In this document: one piece after another, positions 1-4,810 of the stretch
How positions within the stretch are numbered: the stretch's first letter is position 1
How the letters are laid out: the number at the start of each line of letters is the position of its first letter
From: Pseudomonadota bacterium
Lineage (GTDB): Bacteria > Myxococcota > Polyangia > GCA-2747355 > JACKDQ01
Assembly: GCA_030591195.1 (NCBI GenBank)
Contig: JAUVBO010000271.1
Coordinates: 1-5,543, forward strand
Reading direction: 5' to 3'
Length of the DNA stretch: 5,543 nucleotides
The notes under the pieces: model-generated
What the model was told of the DNA's origin: nothing
Seen by the model: only the letters and a program-made list of their open reading frames with translations
Database searches by the model: none
Program-made: the position numbers and the translations under genes

Positions 1-1
1 C

Positions 2-988
2 CGGTGACGGAGAGCCGAGCAGGGGCTCCGTCGGCGCCTCGGCGGCCGTGCTCGGTGCTGCGTCCCCGAGCACGGCGGACAGCGCGCTCTCGGTCGCCGC
101 CGCCCATGCCGAATCGAGGTCGGATGCCGAGTAGGATTGCGATGGCTGCCGCGCTGAGGTCGGGCCTGGCGTCTGGTCGGGGGTTTGCCCCTGCGGGGCT
201 GGGTCGGGTTGATGCTGCTGGGTCAGGGCCCACGGCGCCCGGAGATCGGTCAGCGTCTGTTTCGCGGCTTCTTCCGCCGGCGCTGGCTTCGAGGGCGGCG
301 ATTCGTCGCCGCTCGCCGCTTCCGACGTTGAGTCGCCGGCTCGAGGCGGCGATCCGCTCAGCACGGAGTCCAACCATTTTGATCGTCCTCCAGTGGCCGG
401 TGAGCTCTCCTTGAGACTCGATGTCACCACAGCATCGGAGATCCCTTCGACGGTCGCGCTGGAGACCTCCTGGCGCTCTTCGCCGCGATCCGGCTTGCCA
501 CTGCGGCCCTCGAGCGGCGCGGCGGGAATCTCTCCGCTCGGCGGCGTGTCGGGGGCCTCTTTGCCCGAGCCAGCGATCCTGGCGGTGAAGCTGATGCCCT
601 CGCCACCATCCGCGACGACGCCGGACTCTGCCTGCTGGAGCGGCGTCCGGGGCTCGATGATCTCGAAGCGAGCCTGGAGGATCGCGCCCTGCTGCTGCTC
701 GACCCGCACCCTCAGGTGAATGCGCTCGAAGGTGTGAGTGTCGCAGGCGAGATAGCGAAACCCTGCTTCCTCCGGGCCGACAGCCTCGAGGATTACATAG
801 CGGTCAGCGACCATCTGGCCCACGAGGCCGGGGTCGGCGAGCACGTCGGTCAAATAGGAAGCCGTGGCGTCCTGCCCGCCTGCTAGCGAGGACTCTCCGC
901 TGGATACCGCGACACCTGGTTCGGTTGGGCCTGCAGCTTGAAGCCAGCCGCGCTGCTCGATGTCCCTGGCGGAGATCGTTTCGTTCAT
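2..988 (-). CDS. Degenerate Ser/Thr-kinase N-lobe protein with long disordered tail (3' end outside window)
   Basis: This frame is open from an ATG at 988 to the left edge (329 codons, no stop), so the C-terminus is missing. Residues 57-94 read like the start of a bacterial Ser/Thr kinase domain: G57, the ADRYVILEAVG stretch (61-71), YLACDT (79-84) and a final HLRVR (91-95), in the order and spacing of the usual 'ADRY-x-I-L-x-x-L-G-x-G-G-M-G-x-V-Y-L-A-x-D-T...V-A-L-K-V' pattern. The glycine loop is reduced to GPEEAG and the beta-3 lysine position is R93. No C-lobe, HRD or DFG motif follows. From about residue 115 the protein is rich in Pro, Ser, Ala, Glu and Gln and looks disordered. It is therefore probably a non-catalytic binding or adaptor protein; this is inference. 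An AAAGG ribosome site lies 7 bases before the ATG. It is transcribed away from the pseudo-receiver gene at 1379. All plus-strand ORFs here are shadows. The coding call is firm, the kinase relationship moderate, and the function unknown. Confidence 0.75.
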   Translation of the reverse strand, partial: MNETISARDIEQRGWLQAAGPTEPGVAVSSGESSLAGGQDATASYLTDVLADPGLVGQMVADRYVILEAVGPEEAGFRYLACDTHTFERIHLRVRVEQQQGAILQARFEIIEPRTPLQQAESGVVADGGEGISFTARIAGSGKEAPDTPPSGEIPAAPLEGRSGKPDRGEERQEVSSATVEGISDAVVTSSLKESSPATGGRSKWLDSVLSGSPPRAGDSTSEAASGDESPPSKPAPAEEAAKQTLTDLRAPWALTQQHQPDPAPQGQTPDQTPGPTSARQPSQSYSASDLDSAWAAATESALSAVLGDAAPSTAAEAPTEPLLGSPSP

Positions 989-1024
989 CGAATAGCCTTT
1001 GGTTGAGAGCTTCCCTCCTTGCAA

Positions 1025-1040
1025 TGCACTCCAGATGCCA
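1025..1040 (-). promoter_or_regulatory. Candidate -24/-12 (sigma-54-type) promoter of the minus-strand gene
   Basis: Read on the minus strand, the sequence is TGGCATCTGGAGTGCA. The consensus is TGGCACG-N4-TTGCA. The GG and GC dinucleotides are exactly 10 bases apart and 9 of the 12 informative positions match. The predicted start is near 1014, giving a leader of about 26 bases that contains the AAAGG ribosome site. A near-identical element lies upstream of the TPR gene at 3841. Chance matches are common in GC-rich DNA, but position and recurrence support it. Confidence 0.45.
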
Positions 1041-1285
1041 TCTCCGTGATCAACAGTGCGATCGCTTCACGACCGTCCGCTATCTACGCGAAGGTGTTTC
1101 TAGAAGGTCACCGGCACGGTCGTGGCGCCGCTGTCACGGCAGCAACGGCCCGGCGAAGCAAGGCCGCGCCGCTCGGCAAGGGCTTGCGCGCAACACCTCG
1201 TCGCCAACAAGGACTTCGCAGAGCTGCGGCACCTATCTTTTGGCCCATAGGGAGGCCTGGTCTGAACAACAACAGTTTTCACGGG

Positions 1286-1308
1286 TTCGATATCGATGGA
1301 GCATCGAA
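1286..1308. repeat. Nested inverted repeats, possible operator
   Basis: TTCGAT (1286-1291) and ATCGAA (1303-1308) form an inverted repeat. Inside it lie the perfect palindrome TCGATATCGA (1287-1296) and a CGATG-GAG-CATCG hairpin (1294-1306). The cluster sits about 30 bases before the promoter-like element at 1337, where a regulator could bind. No known regulator site was recognised. Confidence 0.35.
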
Positions 1309-1336
1309 AAGCCACCGCGCCGACGATGTCGCCCAC

Positions 1337-1352
1337 TGGCACGCGATGTGAA
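1337..1352 (+). promoter_or_regulatory. Candidate -24/-12-like promoter of the pseudo-receiver operon
   Basis: TGGCACGCGATGTGAA has a perfect TGGCACG -24 half. Its -12 half is weak: the conserved GC is replaced by GA. It matches the element at 3841 at 14 of 19 positions when extended through 1355. A start near 1363 would leave only about 16 bases before the coding region, just enough for the GAGGTGA ribosome site at 1366-1372. It may not be a true sigma-54 site. Confidence 0.28.
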
Positions 1353-1378
1353 TAGACATCAGCGCGAGGTGACGATTC

Positions 1379-2776
1379 GTGATGCAACCTTCAACCACAC
1401 TCCAAGAGCCGATGCCAACGCCTAGGGCGGGTAATGGCAAGCCAACGCGGATCGTTCCCCTCCCGGGCAAGTCCGCCCCTAGTCTCGACACCAAGCCCGC
1501 TCAAGCCGCAGTCCTGGATCGAGCGGTCGCTCCAGATCAAGCGGTCGCATCAGATCAAGCGGTAGCTCCAGCTCAAGCGGTCGCATCAACGAGCAGTGGT
1601 GGGGGCGCGACCCTTGACGACCTTGCACTCCAGTCGCGGGATCTTCCTCGGCAGGAGGGCACCAGCCAGCGGCGGGTGTTGATCGCAGGCGACGCCCCGG
1701 TCTTCATGAATCTGATCAGAGACGAGCTCAAGCGCTACATCATCGAGGGACAGGTGGTGGAGGAAGGCCACCAGGTGCTCGAGCGTGTCGGGAGCCTGCA
1801 ACCTGATCTGATCATCCTCGTCGCGCTCTGCGGCGATCGTGCCGTGCCGAGCGGGCTCTCGCTCTGCACCGCGCTGAAGGACGACCCGGTGGCAGCCACC
1901 GCCCCGCTGCTCATCGTACTTCCTGCGGCGGAGGCGGCCTCGGGGGACGAGGAGCATCGCCAGCTCGTCGACCGATCCGATGCCCATCTCACGCTGCCAT
2001 TGCAGCCAGGAAACCTCGTGCGAGCCATCGCCCCGCTCGTGGGCCTGGCGGCCGAGGACTCCCGATGGGAGGAGGCAACGAGGACCCCGACCCGTGTGAT
2101 CTGCACCAAGAGCATCTCTGACCCGGAGCAAGATGCCGCCCCGGCAGCGTCTGATCAGCAGGGCGAGCCACCCCTGATCAGCGAGCCGATGGCGAGCATT
2201 CCGACCGGCGAGTCGGTGGATCTGGCTCCCGAGCCGGCCTTCCCAGCGGCCGGCGAGTCGATCCCGGTGGCGGCGCAGCCCCGGTCGAGGGGGGCGAAGA
2301 CAGTCACCGGTCCGCTGCGACCCGTGCCCCCGTGGCACCGCCTATGTCGACGGCTGTCCGGCTTGCCGCGGTCGAAGAAGGACCAGCTGGACACGGTCAA
2401 GAAGGCGCTAGCGGCCAGCGCCCAGGAACTGGCAGAGCTTCGACAGCAAGCTCGACAACCGGATCGCGCCGCTCCGGCGCCTGATCAGTCGCTCGTCCGC
2501 TGCCAGTGGGATCTGATGTCCGCCAAGAAGCAGATCAGCGATCTGGCCCGTGAGCTGGCGGCGATGAAGTCGGTCCCTGCCGCGGTCGATCGCCGTCAGC
2601 TGTCGTTTCGGTTTGTTGTCGAGCCAGTGGTCCGCCGGACGAGACGGCCGAGCTGGATGGCCGGGGTGACCCACGAGCTCCAGCCGGCCGCGAAAGCCGC
2701 CAGTCTCGTCGGTCAGTCCGGGCGCGACGGCGGCGAGGAGCCGGAGGCGGGATCAGACGAAAGTACGCGTCCCTGA
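1379..2776 (+). CDS. Pseudo-receiver / coiled-coil protein with QAVA repeat tract
   Basis: The product has 465 residues. The start is GTG at 1379 or ATG at 1382; GAGGTGA (1366-1372) serves either. Residues 1-95 are low-complexity with a six-residue Ala/Gln/Val repeat (47-70). Residues 98-224 have the layout of a CheY-like receiver: beta-1 RRVLIAGD, helix, QPDLIIL (141-147), APLLIVLP (175-182) and DAHLTLPLQPGNLVRAI (201-217). Key residues are lost: the first acidic-pair Asp is G104, the phospho-acceptor position is V148, the switch Thr position is L181 and the conserved Lys is L206. Residues 230-325 are Pro/Ala/Glu-rich. A likely coiled coil covers about 333-398, interrupted by a Pro/Ala linker near 360-369. 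No enzymatic or DNA-binding output domain is visible. The order pseudo-receiver, Pro/Ala linker, coiled coil recalls myxobacterial FrzS in architecture only. It is first in a probable operon with the two small genes that follow, and likely acts by protein binding. Confidence 0.85.
   Translation: MMQPSTTLQEPMPTPRAGNGKPTRIVPLPGKSAPSLDTKPAQAAVLDRAVAPDQAVASDQAVAPAQAVASTSSGGGATLDDLALQSRDLPRQEGTSQRRVLIAGDAPVFMNLIRDELKRYIIEGQVVEEGHQVLERVGSLQPDLIILVALCGDRAVPSGLSLCTALKDDPVAATAPLLIVLPAAEAASGDEEHRQLVDRSDAHLTLPLQPGNLVRAIAPLVGLAAEDSRWEEATRTPTRVICTKSISDPEQDAAPAASDQQGEPPLISEPMASIPTGESVDLAPEPAFPAAGESIPVAAQPRSRGAKTVTGPLRPVPPWHRLCRRLSGLPRSKKDQLDTVKKALAASAQELAELRQQARQPDRAAPAPDQSLVRCQWDLMSAKKQISDLARELAAMKSVPAAVDRRQLSFRFVVEPVVRRTRRPSWMAGVTHELQPAAKAASLVGQSGRDGGEEPEAGSDESTRP
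1499..1588 (+). repeat. 18-bp in-frame tandem repeat, four units plus one degenerate unit
   Basis: Four consecutive 18-base units start at 1517, 1535, 1553 and 1571, typified by GATCAAGCGGTCGCATCA. Each encodes a [D/A]-[R/Q]-A-V-A-[P/S] hexapeptide. A fifth, diverged unit precedes them at 1499-1516. The third base of the units has started to drift, yet the reading frame is kept. The tract lies in the disordered N-terminal region and could vary in copy number between strains. Confidence 0.85.
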
Positions 2777-2838
2777 CCGTGGCTGTACCGCCAGGGACGA
2801 GCAAACAGTCAACTGAGGATCATGCAAGAGGAGGTTCC

Positions 2839-3150
2839 ATGCGCGCATCTCAATCCGACCGTCGCAAGTGGCTGGCCATCGTGCTCGCCGGTGCCCTCGA
2901 TGAGGAGCTGATGACGCCCGAGGACGTGTTGGCCGAGCTGACGCCAGATGTTCTCGCCGATCACCTGCCGCCCCAGATGGTCACCAAGATCCTGGCCGAG
3001 TCGCTCGGCGAGGGTTCGATGACGGCCGCCGTGATCCTTCGCGCCGTCGGACCGACGGTCCTCACCCGTCACGTGCCGGCGAAGCTCGTCTGGTCAACCA
3101 TGGCAGCGGCTGCCGAGCGGGCAAACATCGTAGGTCAGGAGTCGAACTGA
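2839..3150 (+). CDS. Small helical-repeat protein, paralogue 1
   Basis: The product has 103 residues. The start is ATG 2839, chosen for the strong AGGAGG at 2829-2834; an in-frame GTG at 2779 just after the upstream stop lacks such a site. The protein is Ala/Leu-rich, with no signal peptide or membrane helix, and is probably cytoplasmic and all-helical. It contains two copies of a motif 36 residues apart: LTPDVLADHLPP (34-45) and VGPTVLTRHVPA (70-81), each followed by an amphipathic helix. It aligns without gaps to the next gene product over 86 residues (24 identities by my count), so the two are paralogues. It lies 62 bases after the pseudo-receiver gene and is probably co-transcribed with it. 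I do not recognise the family. The helix-turn pattern with L-P-P resembles the superhelical repeats of MgtE-N or FliG-type domains, but only by eye. A scaffold or partner-binding role is inference. Confidence 0.8.
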   Translation: MRASQSDRRKWLAIVLAGALDEELMTPEDVLAELTPDVLADHLPPQMVTKILAESLGEGSMTAAVILRAVGPTVLTRHVPAKLVWSTMAAAAERANIVGQESN

Positions 3151-3485
3151 TGGACAGGGCAAGCAGATGGATCCTCATCGCAATCGAACACGCCATCTCG
3201 CTCGGTGTGCTGGACTTCGACGACATCGGTCGACATCTCAGCCCGCAGGTGCTCGCGGCCAGCCTCCCCCCGGAGCAGCTCTCCGCGCTGATGTCGGCCG
3301 GGCTCGCCCAGCAGTCATTCGACGCGCAGTTCCTCGTGGAGCAGATCGGGGTCGCCCAGCTCGCCGCGCATGTCCCCTCGGCCGCGCTGTGGGCCTGCAT
3401 TGCCGAGGCAGCGCGAACGATCATCGAGGAGCAGGGCTTGGCGCCCGAGTTCCAGGCTGATACGCGCCTCAACGCCGTCCCTTGA
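3150..3485 (+). CDS. Small helical-repeat protein, paralogue 2
   Basis: The product has 111 residues. ATG 3150 overlaps the preceding TGA by one base (TGATG), with AGGAG at 3137-3141, indicating translational coupling and possibly fixed stoichiometry with paralogue 1. Shared with it are W7, the L-S-P-Q-V-L-A-A-S-L-P-P block (30-41), H-V-P (74-76) and W81, all in gap-free register. The duplicated 36-residue motif is present but more diverged in the second half. A tail of about 20 residues (from about 92) has no counterpart of similar composition in the first protein. No signal peptide, membrane segment or catalytic motif is seen. It is last in the operon and followed directly by a strong hairpin. 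The two may form a heterodimer or hetero-oligomer with each other or with the pseudo-receiver protein; this is inferred from pairing and coupling only. Confidence 0.8.
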   Translation: MDRASRWILIAIEHAISLGVLDFDDIGRHLSPQVLAASLPPEQLSALMSAGLAQQSFDAQFLVEQIGVAQLAAHVPSAALWACIAEAARTIIEEQGLAPEFQADTRLNAVP

Positions 3486-3514
3486 GGCCTCGGCCCCGGG
3501 GCCCTGAGTCAAGG
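3480..3514 (+). terminator. GC-rich hairpin at end of the pseudo-receiver operon
   Basis: CCTTGA (3480-3485, including the stop codon) pairs with TCAAGG (3509-3514). Inside, CTC pairs with GAG, and GGCCCC/GGGGCC (3492-3503) forms a perfect 12-base palindrome at the tip. A second small hairpin follows (GCGCG 3519-3523, CGCGC 3529-3533). There is no T-run, so it may be a transcript-end stabiliser or a non-canonical terminator rather than a textbook intrinsic one. Confidence 0.45.
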
Positions 3515-3560
3515 CGTCGCGCGCCCTTCGCGCCACGGCTCTTCATCGCCGCCTTGCTGA

Positions 3561-3580
3561 CGACGCGTCGCGTCGCGACG
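3561..3580. repeat. Two adjacent perfect 10-bp palindromes
   Basis: CGACGCGTCG (3561-3570) is followed immediately by CGTCGCGACG (3571-3580). Each is its own reverse complement, and both are built from CG and CGTCG units. They could be a tandem dimer-binding site or part of the structured RNA after the operon. Confidence 0.5.
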
Positions 3581-3840
3581 GCGATTCGTTCCTGATCTCG
3601 TCACGATCGCTGACGCACCCATCGCTCACGCCAAGGTCAATCATCAGCTATTACCGGAAGACGGCCCTCGAGCGATCGCTAGCTCGTCGCGAAGGCAACC
3701 TCTTGCGCGCAAGCAACTGCTCCCGACGGGGCCGCAACCCTCCGCAGAGATGGGACGCCGCAGCGGCGGTGGCTGCCAGACCGGCTGTTGCTGGGCCTGC
3801 GGCGGCTCTGCCGCGGAAGAAGCCACGGACCCAGGAGAGA

Positions 3841-3856
3841 TGGTACGCGGCGTGCA
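3841..3856 (+). promoter_or_regulatory. Candidate -24/-12 (sigma-54-type) promoter of the TPR/MopE-like unit
   Basis: TGGTACGCGGCGTGCA matches TGGCACG-N4-TTGCA at 10 of 12 informative positions, with GG (3842-3843) and GC (3854-3855) exactly 10 bases apart. The predicted start is near 3867, giving a leader of about 64 bases. The flanks also match the minus-strand element at 1025-1040: GAGATGG before and GTGCATTG after, 18 of 23 positions identical (3837-3859 versus 1022-1044). Confidence 0.5.
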
Positions 3857-3859
3857 TTG

Positions 3860-3884
3860 ATCCAGTGCATCCAGGGCCATCCAG
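3860..3884 (+). repeat. Three phased ATCCAG direct repeats
   Basis: ATCCAG occurs at 3860-3865, 3869-3874 and 3879-3884, with spacings of 9 and 10 bases, close to one helical turn. The repeats overlap the predicted transcription start of the TPR gene, a position suited to a repressor or RNA-level control. They are short, so chance is possible. Confidence 0.35.
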
Positions 3885-3930
3885 CGCAACGCGCCAGGGA
3901 CGACAACGCGGTTCACCACGGGGATGCCGA

Positions 3931-4809
3931 ATGAAGAATGAACCCACCTGCCGAGGTCATTCATGGCTCTGGCTGGTCGTGCTGGTCGCCTTCGGAACGA
4001 GCACCGTGGCGCCCAGAGGCGCGGTGGCTGCGCCCGTGAGCACCAAGACGCGGCTGGCGAAGCAGCTCTTTGGATCAGCCGAGAGTCACTTCGCCCGCAA
4101 GGACTTCGAGCGGGCGATGAGGCTGTACTACCGCTCCTATCGGCTCGTCCCGCTGCCTGGTTTCCTCTTCAACATCGGCGTCTGCCACCAACGGCTCGGC
4201 GAGCATCAGCAGGCGCTGCAGTGGCTGCGGCGGTTCCTCGCGACCAGTCCTTCTCCTCCTCGCAGGGAGCGGGCGGAGAAGCTGATCGCGCTCAGTCAGA
4301 AGGCCTTGAGTCCCGTGGCGCCGGCGAGTCAAGCGACACCCACTGGTCCGACGACGGCCCAGGGCGCGGCTGGCAGCAAGCCACCAGCGCTCGCCGCCGC
4401 CAACCGCAGCCAGGGCAGGGCCGACCGCGGCAAGGCCAACGCCGACCGCAGCCAGCGAGAGGTCAGCGTCCCGCAGCACTCGAGGAGAAAGGTGTCGCCG
4501 GCGTGGTTCTGGTCGAGCGCGGCGGTCAGCGGCTCCCTGTTGGTGGCGGGCACGATCACCGGAGTCCTGGCGCTACGCCGGCACGCTGCCTACAGCGATC
4601 CGACGACGGCCGCGGACCGCTTGCCGGGCCTGAAACGATCCGGCGAGACGCTGGCCAAGGCCGCCTCGATCACGGTGCTTGCGGGCGGCGTCGCCGCGGC
4701 GGCCACGACGGTCCTCTACTTCTTCACGGATTTCAGGCGCGAGCGCACCAGCTTGACGGTGGCTCCCGTCGTCGGAGGCGGCATCCTGGTCGTCGGAGGG
4801 AGCTACTAG
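3931..4809 (+). CDS. Exported/membrane-anchored TPR protein
   Basis: The product has 292 residues. ATG 3931 is chosen because it opens a signal-like segment (WLWLVVLVAF, 12-21, ending near AVAAP at 31-35) and has GGGGA 6 bases upstream; upstream in-frame codons would bury it. Two tetratricopeptide repeats follow, at about 43-74 (AESHFARKDFERAM region) and 76-107 (FLFNIGVCHQRLGEHQQAL region), with the usual G/Y/A/P positions. Residues 130-188 are a low-complexity Ala/Gln/Arg/Lys linker with NRSQ/DRSQ-type repeats. Two hydrophobic helices lie at about 193-215 and 244-265. The last residues (SLTVAP...GGSY) look like a beta-strand ending in an aromatic residue. TPRs mediate protein-protein contact, so this is probably an envelope scaffold. 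The downstream gene starts after one base, indicating one transcript. The exact partner is unknown. The layout is familiar from many myxobacterial TPR proteins (general knowledge). Confidence 0.85.
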   Translation: MKNEPTCRGHSWLWLVVLVAFGTSTVAPRGAVAAPVSTKTRLAKQLFGSAESHFARKDFERAMRLYYRSYRLVPLPGFLFNIGVCHQRLGEHQQALQWLRRFLATSPSPPRRERAEKLIALSQKALSPVAPASQATPTGPTTAQGAAGSKPPALAAANRSQGRADRGKANADRSQREVSVPQHSRRKVSPAWFWSSAAVSGSLLVAGTITGVLALRRHAAYSDPTTAADRLPGLKRSGETLAKAASITVLAGGVAAAATTVLYFFTDFRRERTSLTVAPVVGGGILVVGGSY

Positions 4810-4810
4810 A

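Larger units (their letters stand above)
989..1378. other. Divergent intergenic region, no convincing gene
   Basis: This 390-base gap separates the 5' ends of two divergent genes. It holds a promoter-like element close to each start (1025-1040 minus, 1337-1352 plus) and a nested palindrome cluster at 1286-1308. Short ORFs cross it in several frames, but none has a ribosome site, recognisable motifs or convincing composition. It looks like a shared control region. Confidence 0.6.
3486..3930. other. Intergenic region with hairpins, palindromes and promoter-like element
   Basis: These 445 bases separate the operon end from the TPR gene. The first 100 bases hold hairpins and tandem palindromes; the last 100 hold a -24/-12-like element and phased repeats. 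The reading frame of the TPR gene stays open upstream to 3703, but that part is Arg/Ala/Pro-rich, lacks a ribosome site and would precede the signal peptide, so I treat it as non-coding. I see no RNA gene between about 3600 and 3830. Confidence 0.6.

Noticed and set aside
4..719. Plus-strand ORFs (136 and 108 codons) opposite the left-hand gene
   Set aside because: Arg/Pro/Ser-rich products with no motif or ribosome site; they mirror the minus-strand frame that carries the kinase-like stretch.
1112..1127. Sigma-54-like CGGCACGGTCGTGGCG upstream of the pseudo-receiver gene
   Set aside because: Spacing fits, but it lies about 250 bases from the start and does not share the extra bases common to the other three elements; likely a GC-rich chance match.
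925..1425. Plus-strand ORFs of 166 and 110 codons across the divergent region
   Set aside because: They overlap both real gene starts, have non-ATG or unsupported starts, show shadow-like composition and no recognisable domain.
1586..2338. 250-codon minus-strand ORF inside the pseudo-receiver gene
   Set aside because: Arg/Gly/His-rich shadow of the strand with receiver-fold signature; no ribosome site or domain.
2779..2838. Upstream GTG extension of the first small helical-repeat protein
   Set aside because: The strong AGGAGG at 2829-2834 fits ATG 2839, and the added 20 residues have no counterpart in the paralogue.
3703..3930. 76-codon N-terminal extension of the TPR protein
   Set aside because: It would put an Arg/Ala/Pro-rich segment before the signal peptide and include the promoter-like element within the coding region.
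3924..3941. Five-codon ORF (MPNEE) overlapping the TPR start as a possible leader peptide
   Set aside because: Its ATG overlaps the only ribosome site and such short ORFs are frequent by chance; no regulatory logic is visible.
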